Positions 49,858 through 62,656 of a stretch of DNA of 64,000 nucleotides are shown one piece after another (positions within the stretch are counted from its first letter, which is position 1; each line of letters begins with the position of its first letter). A program made the translations under genes and the position numbers. The notes below the pieces were generated by a model that had not been told where the DNA came from, searched no databases, and was given only the letters and a program-made list of their open reading frames with translations. This DNA comes from Serinus canaria (lineage: Eukaryota; Chordata; Aves; Passeriformes; Fringillidae), in assembly GCF_022539315.1 (NCBI RefSeq), contig NC_066328.1, forward strand, positions 2,650,621 to 2,714,620, given 5' to 3'.

Positions 49858-50180
49858 AAATATTTGGTAGCCGTATTGTAATAGTAGACTCGGTAAACAG
49901 AGCTGGGGTTTGCTTTAGCACCCAGCAACGGGAGAGCGGCGCGGGGAGGGACGCGGGGACGGAAGGCAGGGCTCACCTTAATGGTTCACTCGCCAGGGGA
50001 TTTTCAAGTGTTGTCCCTGTAAATTCACCTATTAAATCGGCAGCCCCAGCTGCCAAACTGCCCGCACACTTGTGCCGAGGGCTCTTATCTCCCTGCTGAT
50101 TGGAGGTGAAATCAAGCTTTGTCAAATAAGCGTAAAATTAAATTTCATGCTATTTTGACTCCTGGAGTAGGGATCTTCTG
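49858..50180 (-). promoter_or_regulatory. PERCC1: Candidate PERCC1 proximal enhancer
   Basis: An AT-rich patch immediately upstream of the TATA box, between GC-rich flanks. It contains GTAAACA (FOX-type, 49893-49899), CAAATATTTG, a CCAAT box on the minus strand (GATTGG near 50100), GATA-type CTTATCT and several TAAAATTAAATT-like homeobox cores. The human intestine-critical region lies beside PERCC1. Function here is inferred from position and motifs. Confidence 0.4.
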
Positions 50181-52490
50181 AAGAACATACTGTGTATCGA
50201 GCCATGCCTCTGCAAACAGGGGCTGCCACTGCAGTGGGCAAAGCCTTTCCCTGGGGTCTCTCGGGTGCTGCAGCACCCTCATGCAGGTCCAGAGCACTCA
50301 TCTCCAGCCTTGTGCCCCTTGGAGATGGATGTTTAGCTTCCTGACCAGCCCTGGAGAGGTTTTGGAACCTGTGGATGCAGAGGTGGATATGTCATGAGGA
50401 CAGTGTCTGGACCGGCCCCACGTCAGGGACAGAGCTGGGTGACAGCATTTTCACTCTGTGCTATGGCCTGTGGCTCCCCTGAGAGGACACGGACAATGGC
50501 AATCAGCCCAGGTCCCAGACAGGCTGTGCCACAGGTGCCATCTCTGCCCTGGCAGCAGGACGTGCCAGCAGGGTCAGCAGAGAACAGGGCTAGGGGACAC
50601 AGATGGCTGGGGATGCAGGGTGACTGGGGACACAGGATGGCCAGAGGACACAGGACAGCCTGCCCCTGACAGCTGAAGGGATGGCAGGGGTCTGACACAG
50701 CACCAGACCCTGTCACAGGTGTTGGGGACTCTCAGGAAGTAGGACACCAGCCACAGGGCTTGGGGACAGCCACAGCCCTGCTCCAGAGCTGCCCTGCTCT
50801 CCTATTTTTGGGGTGACTGCAGCTCCTGGTCTCTCCATCAGAGCCCTCCCTGCTCCCTGCCCTGAGCACCGTGTTCTGAGGTGTCTGCAGTGCTGAGAGG
50901 GGGTCCCCAGCTCCTGGCAGGGCGCAGCACTGGCGAGGGGAGTGTCCTATCCTGGGCAGGGCTGTCACCCACCCGCTCCCCGGGCCCTGGGGCTCCCTGC
51001 GGGGGCAGGGCCGGGCACTGGCTCCGCAGAGCTCCCTCTCCTCTCTCCAAACACTCCCAGCGGCGAAGCGGGGCGGGAGCAGCAGCCACCCCGGCACTGC
51101 TGGGCAAACACGGCGGATGGGAGCTGATTAGCCACGGGCACCCTTCGGGTTGCTCCTTGGCGTCAGACATTGTCACCCACCCGCCCGGCACGGCTCGGCA
51201 TTGGCAGAGCTTGGCATTGCTACAGACAGCCACCCTGATCCCCGGGGAGAGGCGGCTTCCTCTGCTGCCCGCAGCCACCGCTGCCCCAGGCAGTGCGGGA
51301 GATGGGGAGAGCTCCCACAGCCTCGGATCAGTCCGGCCGGAGGGAAGGGCTGCATGACCCTTTGGCCAGCTGGGGAGGGTCTGGCCATGCTGCTGAGCAG
51401 GTCGAGGTGTGGGGAGTGGGGAGCACATGACTTGGCGGCTGGCTCACAGAGATGGGAGTGATGAGTTTTCCGTCCTCTGTGGGAAGGAATCACCCACGTA
51501 AGGAACGCCCGGGGCTCAGCAGGACCGCTCCAAGGGCGGGCAGCGGGGAGAGGCAACGCCACTGCTCCTGCAGCAGCCTTGGACATGTGGCTTTGCATCC
51601 ACTGGAGTGCCCAGAGTGGCCATCCCTGCTCCAAACTTTGCCAAGCCCGGGCATGAGGAGCTCCTGTCCCACAGCGCAGGGGTCTCCTGCCTGCAGAGCT
51701 CCCCGCAGACCCCGCTCTGATCCTGCTCAGCCGGGATGTCGCAGCGGAGCGGGGCGGCGGCACAGCCCTGCCCGGGGCTGGCTTAAGCTGCCTTTCCCTG
51801 AAAGACAACGGAGCTTTAAATCTGGGGGAAAAGCAGGCATGGCTGTGGCACATCCTGCACCGGGGCTCCGGCTCTAACCCTCGCTCCCTGTGGAGCCCTG
51901 TGGCAGTAAAGAGATGTGTGGGATTTCTCCGGCACGGGGAGCATCCAGAGAGCAGCCGGGGCCGGGAGCTCAAGGTGAAGAGACAAGATGTAAAACTCAT
52001 GGGAGTGGTGCGAGCTGGAGTTCACAAAGCCAGGCAGGGAACGCAGCACACGGCAAAGCTCCGCAACAGCCCAAACTCCTGCAAAACCCCGGCCTCATCC
52101 TCCCTCCCCCCAGCAGCTGGGGGAGAAGCCACAGACAGCCCAGAGCTGCCCTGCCCTGTCTCCGGTCCTCTCCGGGCTGAGTCCGTGGCCAGCGGGGTTC
52201 GTCCCCTTGTCCGTGCGCCCACCGTGCCTCCCGGTGCTTCCGCCTGCCCCGGCCACGTGTCCTGTCACCCCCACCCCGACAGGGCCTTTCCTTGCTCCTC
52301 ATTCCCCCTCCCCACATTCCCCACGGTGGCGCCGAGCCGCCACAGCACGGTGAGGACGGCGGCCAGCGCAGCCCGGGCCTGCTCCGGGCAGGCACCAGCC
52401 TGGCCCCGGGGCGCCGCTGCGGCCTGTCAACTGTGCCCACGGCCGGCGAGCCCCGGGGCGGCTGCCACCGCGGTGCTGGGGTCCGGTCCC
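50181..52490. other. Intergenic region between PERCC1 and LUC7L
   Basis: About 2.3 kb with rising GC towards LUC7L. Long GC-driven frames exist on both strands, but none resembles a known protein or has splice support I can recognise. Confidence 0.5.
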
Positions 52491-52497
52491 ACCGCGG

Positions 52498-52550
52498 CGG
52501 GGACGGGGACGGGGACGGGGACGGGGACGGGGACGGGGACGGGGACGGGA
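52498..52550. repeat. (GGGGAC)n hexanucleotide array
   Basis: About eight to nine GGGGAC units roughly 350 bp upstream of the LUC7L start, in its CpG island. The G-rich strand could form quadruplex structure. Confidence 0.95.
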
Positions 52551-52570
52551 CTGCCCCCGACCGCCCCCGC

Positions 52571-52691
52571 CCCTCGGCCCAACCACGCCCCTCTGACATC
52601 ACCGCCCCTCGGCCCGACCACGCCCCTCTGACATCACCGCCCCTCGGCCTGACCACGCCCCTCTGCACAACCACGCCCCTCTGACATCACC
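52571..52691 (+). promoter_or_regulatory. LUC7L: 35-bp promoter repeat of LUC7L, about 3.3 copies
   Basis: Copies begin at 52571, 52606 and 52641, with a further partial copy. Each carries a CCACGCCC box, a TGACATCA element (one mismatch from the CRE TGACGTCA) and CCGCCCC. The repeat multiplies KLF/Sp-like and ATF/AP-1-like sites just upstream of the gene. Binding is inferred. Confidence 0.75.
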
Positions 52692-52749
52692 GCTGTCTCA
52701 CTCAGACCACGCCCACCAGATCCGCCCCTCGGACCCCGCCCCCTGGCGG

Positions 52750-52768
52750 ACTACCCTTCCCGTCATGC
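52750..52768 (+). promoter_or_regulatory. LUC7L: ZNF143/THAP11-type site in the LUC7L promoter
   Basis: ACTACCCTTCCCGTCATGC matches most positions of the ACTACAATTCCCAGCATGC element. It is about 135 bp before the start codon. Confidence 0.6.
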
Positions 52769-52902
52769 AGCGCGGCGCAGGGCGGGGCTGTTTCCGCTCA
52801 GCGCTCGCCGCGCGTCGCTGCTGCTGAGGCCTCTGAGCCGCCGCCGCCCCAGGCCCCTGTCCCGGTCTCGGTTGGAGCCGCCGCTTCCGGACCGGCCCCG
52901 CC

Positions 52903-55900
52903 ATGTCGGCCCAGGCACAGATGCGGGCCCTGCTGGACCAGCTCATGGGCACGGCCCGGGACGGTGAGTAGGGGCGGGCGGGGCCTGCAGGAAACGGCGC
53001 GGCCTGGCGGCCGCCTCACCGCGCGAGGCCCGGCCCGGCCCGGCTCGGCTCGGCTCGGCTCGGCTCGGCTGCTGCCGCCGCTCCGGACCTGCGGCGCGAT
53101 CCGCCCCCGTCCTCCCGGCTCGAGCCTCAGGGCGGCGGAGCGGGCTGGGCCTGTCCGCGCCCGGCCGGCGGTGATCCCGCCGCGCCCCCGGCCCCGCAGC
53201 GCGCCCGGCGCCGCCCCGCCGCTCCGGGCCCCGCTGCCGCGGACAGGCGTAGGGCCGGCTCGGTGCCCGCACGTCCAGAGGCGCGTAGGTAGGTGTGCCC
53301 GCAGCGCCGGGTGCTGTCCGAGACGAGAAATGTGACAGCCCGTGCAAAATACGGTCCCGCTGCGGTTTGTGTCTCCCTTCTGCGACTCGCTGGGTACTTA
53401 AATTCCCTTTGGCACGTTAACAGGGCTGTCCAGGCACTTTGCACTTTGTTTCGTAAGTGAATAAGTGCTTTTCTTTCTCTGTGTATTGAGTTGCTATTGA
53501 ATTGCTTCCCATATTTTTATTTCATACAAACTGAACAATTGTGGCCCCTCTATTTTATTTATAAAGGTTCAGTGTATCTTTGCCTGCCTACATCAATCTG
53601 CAAGGGAGTTGCAGAAAAGCCTCATGTTCATCGAGCCGTGAGTCACAACCAATTTTTAAAGCTGTTATAACAAAAAAAAAAAAGTGTTTGCTTTTTTTCA
53701 CAAGTAACTTTAAAAGTGTAGCTTAGAAAGAAAAAAAAATTAAAACAATTTCAGTAGACACGACATTATTCCTGGATGCTTGTGAATCCTAAACTATATT
53801 CATACTTTAGTATTACACATACCTGTGTCATATGCACAGATGAGCTTTAAAATTGTCACATACCATTACCACTTTGCCTTTACTTTTATGTATCATTCCC
53901 CTGACTTCCTTACTGCAGGTGTGGGCAAGAAAGCTTTTCCTTTAAAACTTTTCAACAATGGGCATAAAATTCTGCAGCTGAGGTCTTGAAGAATGCAGAT
54001 GGGTATAGTATGTGTTGGAGCTCGCAGTGTGTATTGACTAACTTTGTTTCTTTTTTTATTATTTATTTTTTTGCTTTTCTGATATTGTCTCGTTTAAGTG
54101 GCTCCTGAGTGTAAAATGTCCTCTGAGGGTGGGCTGGGGGTGGGGAGCACGTGGTGTCTTCCAGGCCAGGACCTGCCAGCTCCTTTCTTGCAGGGCCTGG
54201 GAGAGCACACCCTGCATAGTTGGGTTCCAAACAAAAGGACTGATGGCTCAATTATCACCTGAGCAAAGAGCAGATGCCTGTAAATTTTGCCCAGCACAGC
54301 CCTGTTTTGTGATCTGATAGCGTGGGGTTTGGTATCTCCTGCCCCTTCTTCACAGTAAGAAAAAGAAAGGGTGGAAAAAATAAACAGGTTTTGGCCGGGA
54401 GCCAGCCTGTCTGTCTCCTTTTCTCCTCTGGCTGTGCTGCTTCTTTTTGTGGATGACAGGCCTTGGACATTGCTTGGCTCTCCAGCACTGTGTTTAACAT
54501 GGTGTCTTGGATGAATATAGCTAAAACAGTGTTTGTTGCCAATTATAAGTGTTCCAGAATATCCTGTTACCCTCTAAGCATTTTTTTTTTTTTTGGAGTA
54601 ATTTTGGGGAGCAGGAGCACCAAATATTTTAATCTGCATATTGAGGTGAAATGTTCATGTTGATGCCTGTGTTCTCTTGGTGTTCTAATGTCTCCTTATT
54701 TAAACCACACATGAATTTCAGGAGATGAAACCAGACAAAGGGTGAAGTTCACAGACGATCGTGTGTGCAAGAGCCACCTTCTGGATTGCTGTCCCCACGA
54801 TATCCTGGCTGGAACAGTAAGTGTGTCCTCTGGAATGAGGGGTTCTGCTGAGGAGGATGTTGGTACAACTCTTGTCTATGCACGATGGGTGACTTCTAGG
54901 GGAGATCAGGCTTTCTGTGCTCAGAGAGCAGTCACAATCCTAATGCCACTTCCTGTGACCTGTGTATGGAACTGCTCTCATGTCTCAAAAAAAAAAACCC
55001 TAAACAAAAAGCCAAACCAGGAGCTCTCAGAATTCATCTGAAATGCTTTTTCTTTCACAATCCCGTGGGAAGTTGCAAAATTATTTCTCTTTTAACAGTT
55101 TGATATAATCAGAGCTTGCAACTTGTCCTGTGGTGGTTCCAGGCCTGTAGCTAGGCTGCTGCCCTGTTTCACTGCTGCATCTTCAGGTTAGCAAGTGTCC
55201 CTTAGCAGCTGCATGAATCCTTGGAGATTGTCAGTCTCCTTTCCCCAGCCCTGATGGAAGAGCAGCTTTTCTATTGTTACTGTGGTGGTGGTGGCAGGTC
55301 ACATTTCTGGCTAAGTGTTGGTTGTTTGAGCTGCTTGGTTGTTTGTGTCACTCTGCCTGACTGGTTTCAAACAGTTGTCTCAGCTCCTTTGCTGCTCCCT
55401 GTGGGAACAAGGCTGGCCAGTGTTCAAAGGTTTGGCTCACGTGCTACCTCTGGGAGCAGAGGGTGATGTGGGCTTTTAGCAGTGAGCTCTTGTGAAGGAA
55501 GTGTTCATTTGAGGCTCCCAGATGAAAGCTGCAGCCTGACTTTGGAGAGAAAACTGTGTCTTTTGTCACCATCACTGTGCAGCAGTCACAGGATGGAGGT
55601 GAATATGGATGTTTGAAATCCATCTTTGCCCTTGCTGTTTGCATTAAATACTGTGGCAATTCACAGTGTCTGTCCACTTAACCAGATTGTTGAAAGATGC
55701 TGTGGTTGTTTATAGCCCTTCCTGCTGCTCCTTAGGGAGCTGGCTGGACACAGTGGGTCTCCAGCAAAGGGAGGGCTGGTGCTGCTGCCCCTGCTTGTGT
55801 CACCACCATAGCAGCAGTGTGGCAGCACTGGTAGAAGGAGCTCTGAGCACTCAGGCTTTAGCTTTTGCAGAATAAGATTGGAAAAGCTGAATATCAATCT

Positions 55901-58900
55901 CTGTACCTCTGTTTTTTAAGATTCATTTGAAGCTCAGATGTGTTTTGCAGTGATTGCTCCATCAGCCTCTGTATGATTGCACCTCCATTTCAGAATTTTA
56001 AACTTCCATCCTTTGTATAGGTCACTGTAATCAGGGTATGTTTTTTGACGCGAGGTTCTAGAACAGTTTTTTGGGCCCAAAGGGTGGTTTGCAGATGAAG
56101 GCTGCCTTCTACCTCTTCTGGCAGGTTTTCAGAAAGTGGGTAAATGGTGAGTTGAAGGGGTAGTTCAGCATAAGTGATGTGTGTAAGCTGATGCCAAAGC
56201 GTGGAGGAAGTCTGAAGTGTTCCAGGTGGGTTGTGAGTCTCCTGGGGCAGAGAAGCACCTTGAGGAATTTGTTTCTTCTGCTTTTGTTCTTACTTGTTTT
56301 GATTGAGTTGTCCTTTCCCTCTCACTGTGGAATTTGTGCTCAGAAACTGCAGGAGCAGGGAGAAAGACTGCTCCTGCACAAGTGATGTTGTGGTTCACTC
56401 ACATGATTGTGTGGTGGCCTTGAAGTGGGTGTGGAGCTCTACACCTCTCTCAGCAGGTTACTGGGGGCCAGAGCAAGTGTTGGTGCTGCAGATCTGTGTT
56501 GAAAGAACATATGATGTCCAGAACAGGAAGAGCATTTCAGCTGTCACTGCTGCCAGTACGGAGTGAAACTTGGCTGGAATGTGCAGTCCTCCCTTGTGAT
56601 CTCAGGCAGCTTCACTGCCACTTTGCAGTGCTCTGCTAAGGAAGAGCTGTATGGGTGAATCTGTCTCAGCTGGGTGGGGTATAATCCATTTCTGGGTGTA
56701 TTACTGCAGAAATCAGGACCTTGGACCTCTTGGAAACTTCTAACATGCTCCAAGCCTACTGGTGCTTGCTGTGTTGTGTCCTCCCCTAAGGCATTGTTAC
56801 TGCTGCATCCTTCATGTCTGCAGATATTCCTTAGTGGGAAACTGATTGAAGGCAAGCAGGAAGCTGATCCCTTGCTGAGCTGTGCTCAGTGAAATGTGAT
56901 GGAGGCCCACTCACTGACCTTCAGGTGCTGAGTAAGAAAAGGAGTCCAGAGTGTAAGCAAAGCTCTGGAATATTCCTGAGAGCTGCAGGAGGCCTGTTGC
57001 TGTTTAGGTGCACGAGTGTTCCTGATTGTAAGAGTTGTCATTTTAAGTTGGTTTGTTCCTGTGATTATTCTCTTTTTGGCTTCAGAAACTTGTCTATACT
57101 TGCCACTAAATAACCTACAGTGGTTCTCTTTGATCTCTGTGTTTAAGGAGGAACATTCTGGGAGAGCAGGAGTTGGTTTAGTGAGCCCATGGGCTGTTAC
57201 CTTGTCATCCACATTGTGGTGAGCGCTGAGTTCTCTCTGCAGCTCATGTAAGCATGTTTCTGTCAGTGAAAGTATTGTAGCACATTGAGAGATGGTATCA
57301 GCTGGCAATTTCCTGAATTTCAGCTCCTCTAAGAGGTGGGCAGATGAGCCTCAAGGCTGCCCAGACTGAACATACCTTGGAAATTATATCCAGGGAATTA
57401 ATTGTGTCCCCTACTGGGGAATATGAGTTGAAATCTGTATGTTCTAGAATTGGTTTTTGTGGGTTGAGAGGGGGTCTGTGCTTTCCTTTTTCACTTGGAT
57501 GAAACTCTGCATCTCTGATCACTGTTAAAGCATCTTTGTGGAAATTTCATTTTGTGGTGAGTTGCCAGTTCAATGGAGATCATAAGAGATACCTCAGAAT
57601 GTGGATTTCTCAGCAAATGTGAGCAGGACTAATTATCAGTGACATCTAAATGTCTTCAGTCTTTGTGTGTATGTGGAATTAAATCTTTGTTCAGGCTCTG
57701 CTGGTTGTCTGTCTCACATACCTGTGTTATAAACCAGCCAGTGTTGAGTGGAGCAGGTTGTGATCTCTGTGGAAAGGGTGAGTGTTCTATGACAGCCCTC
57801 CTTGCCATGAGAGGAGACTTTGAGGCAGAAGGGCTGATGGTCTTGCCCTGAGTGAGCAACACCTGTGGAAGTCTCCTTGTACTTGAGCATCTCAAAGGAC
57901 ATGAAGGAAGATTTGATGTTTATAAGTTAGTGAGAACTGAATATTCTTCCCTGAGGAAGGTTGAGGGATTTGTTGCCTGTTAACAAGCAGGGAGAGGAAT
58001 AGGGAGCTTCAGAACAAGCACTGTTGGCTGTTCTAAAGTGGTGAGAGCCCCTTCTCTGAAATGGGGTTATTGGCTCAGCTTGCAGGAAGAGCTCAGATAA
58101 GAATATTTATAATGTGTGACAATCACATCCAATACCATTATTTTCTCCCTATCTTGGAAAGTGATCTCAGTAGAATGACCAGAAGGATAAAAGATGTGTC
58201 ACATCATAGAGAAATATTTTTGTGGTAAAATAACAATAACTCTCTAGCATTCTTTGAAGTGGCTTGTCTGAAATTGAACATGATCAAGCTCTAAAAGTAC
58301 CATCATGCTTTTTTGTAGGCATTACATTTCTATCATTAAAGAGCTCAGCAGGAGTATTCTGGATGCAGTGTCTGTTTCTGTAGCCTGCTACCTCTGGCCT
58401 CCTGGTTCTGGTAAATCTGAGCAAAATGAGGAAGGCTAAATAGTGGCAAATGATCTGGTTTTTTTTTTCCTTTTCTAGAAGAGAAAATCCAGTAATAGGC
58501 ATCTGCTGAAAACCTGAGCATAAACTGGTAGAGTTTGCTTTAGTTGCTTTGCTTCATTCTAAACACTCTTGTCTGCATGCATTGTTTCATGTGAGCATCC
58601 CCAGCTTTAGTTTGTGGTATTCCACAGGGATTCAGTGTTATCCCAGTTCAACTTTCTCTGCAGTTCACTGAGTTGACCCCTGTAGTGCATGTTGAGCTTT
58701 AGGCTCCTGGGGACTGGTGGTGACAGTGAGAGAAGAGGGTGGTGAGTTGGGGTGTTCCTTCATGCAATGACATGTACCCTACCATTCCTACAGTGGCTCA
58801 CAATTAGGGCTTTTATTATTTTGGCTTTCAAAATGTCATTTTCTTTTTCTGCTTAAAAGGGTAAGAGGAAGTTTCTTTGTTACAAATTGATAGTGTTGAA

Positions 58901-61900
58901 ATGCAGCTTCCATGTCTTGAGAGCATAATTGACTTGGGGTCATGTGGCTGTTAACTGCTAGGTGGGTGAAAAAATAACAAATTCGAATAGCATGGAGTGC
59001 AGTGGGAGGGAAGGGCAGCTTTCTGGGAAGGGAGATGCTCTTAAGTCACTCATTAAATGGGCTTATGTGTTGGACTTTGCTTTGCTGGGCAAGTTTTCAA
59101 ATTCCAGGCTGCAGCTGGATGTGGGAAGGGTCTGGCTGTGGAATTAACACTGTCTGTTATTGCTGAGTGTGGGGTTGTGCATTTCTGCTGGCTGTAGCCC
59201 TTAATCCTTTTAAGTCCTGTTGTTGTTGATAGGAAGCATTTTGTGTGTGTCCCATAATTTGGTATGCCATATGTTACTTGGGCTCATCCTGACACAGATG
59301 TGCATTTCCAGAGGAGCTTTAAATGGGGTGCAGGTATGTTTTCCTGGGCTGTGGCTCCAGGATAGGAGGCATTTGCAGTTGGTGCCTGTTGAAGGGGACC
59401 TATCTCTCTCTCAGCCATTTCTGAGGCTGTCCTGGGACTTAGAGCAGGAACAGGACTGGACTTTAAGCATTTGGGCTGTTTTAATGTTCCCATAGCATCT
59501 ACAAAACAAGTTCTGGCAAGCATGTAGTTCTTCTGGCTGGTTCTGGTACTGAGAGGTTAAGAGAAAGCTGCTTTTCTGAAAATACTTTATTTTGATATGA
59601 TACAGTTGGCAAGAGTGATCTGCTGCTTGTTGCTCTAATGGAGGGTTCTTACGTGGGTTCTCCTTTTTCTTCTAACAGAGAATGGACCTGGGAGAATGTA
59701 CAAAGATCCATGACTTGGCTTTGAGAGCAGATTATGAGATTGCAAGTAAAGAGAGAGACCTGTTTTTTGAGCTGGATGTAAGTATGGAGAAATTTTAGTT
59801 ACTTTTGGGGGAAACTGCTTCTTGAAGTTACTGAACAGTAGAACTCAGTGGCCATTTCAGCTGATCACGTTGCTTGATGTGTTACCTGTCCAGAATGTGC
59901 AGCCCTTTCCTGAATGTCAGCTTCACTGCTGACTGGAGAATGCAGAAGTAATTATGGCCTTTGCACCCCATTAGCCCAGCTAGCTGGGAGGCTCCCTGGC
60001 ATTCCTTGGATCCCACATCTGCTGCTCTGTACCAGGTTCTTGTAACCTGGTGCCCTGTCCCAGAAAGAGATTTAACATAAAAAGCCTTCTGCTCAGTAGT
60101 TTGACTTTTGTCAGATTTGGCTTTCATTTAATCTTTTTGTGATGGAACAGATCAAGGGGAAGCACAATTCTGTCTTTCCTTTTCATGTTATTACAGTGCT
60201 TTAGTCTTTGTGCCTGTTGCTCCTGCATAGGAAGGAAGTTCCAGTGCAAAGCTGTGTTGATGTGTCAGAATAAAGGAGCTGGGTCAGGTTTACAGGGCAG
60301 GGGTCAAATGTAACTTGTTCTACAAAGTGTCATTTGGTTTTTTCTCAAAGCATCTGTTCTTGAGGTTGGTTGTGCATTATACAGGATTGCAGCTGTTAGC
60401 TGTCAAAGCTACATCTGGCACAGAGAGCAGCTTCATTCATAATTCTTTGTCTGATCATGCAGGCCATGGATCACCTGGAATCCTTCATTGCAGAGTGTGA
60501 CAGGAGAACAGAACTGGCCAAGAAACGCCTGGCTGAGACACAGGAAGAGATCAGTGCTGAAGTGTCTGCAAAGGTATTGACCTCTCTCTGAACATTGGTT
60601 CTGAAAGTCTCAGTGGGAGCACTGGTGCTCTGTTTCTCTGACACCAGTGATACTGGGGAGTAAGGCTCCACACAAGATTTGAGGATTCCAGTCATCCTTC
60701 CCAAATGGCTGCTCTGGCCATTCTGGAGACAAACTTAAAAAGCACCGTGGACTCTAAAAGAGATTGCTTTAGCATGGAAATAAAGCTTATTGATTTCTTC
60801 CCCATGCTATAAAATGTTGCCATAATAATTTAGAATAGTAAGTCCACCATCCCATGGTTTTTGTTTCATCTAACAAATGCTCATGGATTTTCCTTCTTGG
60901 GAACTCACCTAATTGGGCCAATACAAGACATTGCTGAAGCTGAAATGACTGGCAGATCATGATCTCTCCACATCCAGTTTCTCTCTTTGCCACATGTCTG
61001 TGACTACATTGACATTGGTCCATCAGTCCCTTTTGTTTGGGACTTTTGGAGATTCATAATCATCTTCCAACAACAGATTTCATTACACAGGATTTCTTTA
61101 AAAAAAAAAAAAAAGTTGTCCTGCAAGCTTTATCACATTTTTGTCTTACTAAAAACTAACTATTCTCTTCAGGCAGAGAAAGTCCATGAGCTGAATGAAG
61201 ATATTGGAAAACTCCTAGCTAAAGCAGAACAGCTGGGAGCTGAAGGAAATGTTGATGAGTCTCAGAAGATCCTGATGGAAGTGGAGAAAGTCCGAGCGAA
61301 AAAGAAAGAGGCAGAGGTACAGTGTTGGCTCTCCTGTGGGTTGTCACAGGAGCCTGGCCTAGGCTGGGTGGTTTCTGCCTCTGTTCCTGTGTGCCAGCAC
61401 CTCCTTTTGCAGTTCCAGCCATGTGCCAGCAAACAGGTGGCAGTGTGGTGTGGTGGATGAAAAGATTTTTAGAAACTTTTATGTAGTGCAGGGAGCTGAC
61501 TGGGGCGGGGAGGGCTTCATCCTCTGAAAGATTTGGTCACCAGTCCCTTGCAGGGATAGACTGTCGGGTTAGCTGTGCCCACAAAGCATTTGTGTGGCAC
61601 CTCCTTTGTGTGAGGGTGGGTTTTGATTCCTCAAAGCGATTCTTTTGCAGAGGTTTCCCTGGAGGGTTGTGTCTGTGTAAGGGTTCCCTGACATTTGTGT
61701 GGGTTTTCTTGCCTCCCTATAGGAAGAATACCGAAATTCAATGCCTGCATCCAGTTTCCAGCAGCAGAAGCTGCGTGTGTGTGAAGTCTGTTCAGCATAT
61801 CTGGGTCTCCATGACAACGACCGGCGTCTTGCTGACCACTTTGGAGGCAAATTACACTTGGGTTTCATTCAGATTCGTGAGAAACTGGATCAGCTGAGGG

Positions 61901-62656
61901 TAATCCTCTCTGTTTTAAACTACCTCTTTGTAGTTCTGAAGACCTTGAACACTTCTATTAAATTATTACAGAATTCTTTGCAGAGGGCTTGTAAAAGCTC
62001 AGAAATTTCCGACTGCAGAATCCCTAAAGCATCAAACAGATCTTTGTTTAGCCTTGTCTTGGGTTGTCTTCTGTCTTTTCTGGGTAGCTAAATATGTACC
62101 CTCAGAATCAGTCAAACCAGTGCACTGCTATAATTTATTCCTTGGAGCTTTGGTATGGTAATTCTCATTATCATTACAGAAATTTGTTACTCTGGGTATT
62201 TTTTGACTTTGAAACCTCTTAATGAAATGTTTAAATTGAAGTTTCACATTGGTCTCTCAGTGAAAAGATCTTAACTAGCTGAAGCCATTAGGAGTTTTCT
62301 GAAATTATTCTTAATGGGTTGTGCTACTGGCCTTGCTTGCAAACAGAGACCTTCAGCTGAGTAAGAGTTGTGATTCCTGTGCCTCACTCACAGTGCTTTG
62401 AGGTCAGTGCCTCAACTGAGAAAAATGAGAACCTCAACAGAGGTCTTAACTCAGCACATAAAATGCAGTGCAATGGTTCTTTGTCTTGCTATTGGAATGG
62501 TCTTCCTGCAGGTCTGACCTGTTACTGTATGGCTGAAATATGATGTGGATTTATTTTTTTCCCCTAGAAAACAGTGGCAGAAAAGCAAGAGAAGAGAAAC
62601 CAGGATCGTTTAAGACGGAGAGAGGAGAGGGAACGAGAGGAGAGGATGGGCAGACG
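52903..62656 (+). CDS. LUC7L: LUC7L, U1 snRNP-associated splicing factor (5' part)
   Basis: Seven coding exons are present: 52903-52963, 54722-54816, 59679-59777, 60463-60573, 61173-61316, 61723-61899 and 62568-62656. They total 776 nt, or 258 codons plus two bases, and the gene continues past the window edge. The protein starts MSAQAQMRALLDQLMGTARD and is almost identical to human LUC7L. It holds the first zinc finger (CKSHLLDCCPHDIL region), a long charged helix (about 85-170) and the second finger (VCEVCSAYLGLHDNDRRLAD then HFGGKLH). It then enters the Arg/Glu-rich stretch before the missing RS tail. LUC7 proteins sit on U1 snRNP and steer 5' splice-site choice. The sequence after REERE reads RMGRR, where I recall RLSRR in human. 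Confidence 0.96.
52964..54721 (+). other. LUC7L: LUC7L intron 1
   Basis: CpG-rich for the first 300 bp, then AT-rich with several A and T runs. No gene or recognisable repeat family was seen beyond the pentamer array. Confidence 0.5.
53027..53071. repeat. (CGGCC)n/(CGGCT)n array in LUC7L intron 1
   Basis: Short pentamer array just after the exon 1 donor, within the CpG island. Confidence 0.9.
54817..59678 (+). other. LUC7L: LUC7L intron 2
   Basis: 4.9 kb of ordinary AT-leaning intron. I found no convincing exon, RNA gene or repeat by eye. The short open frames have no splice or homology support. Alternative LUC7L exons known in mammals could be hidden here. Confidence 0.5.

Noticed and set aside
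50838..52674. Several 120-275 aa frames between PERCC1 and LUC7L
   Set aside because: GC-driven, mutually overlapping on both strands, and without recognisable domains or splice structure.
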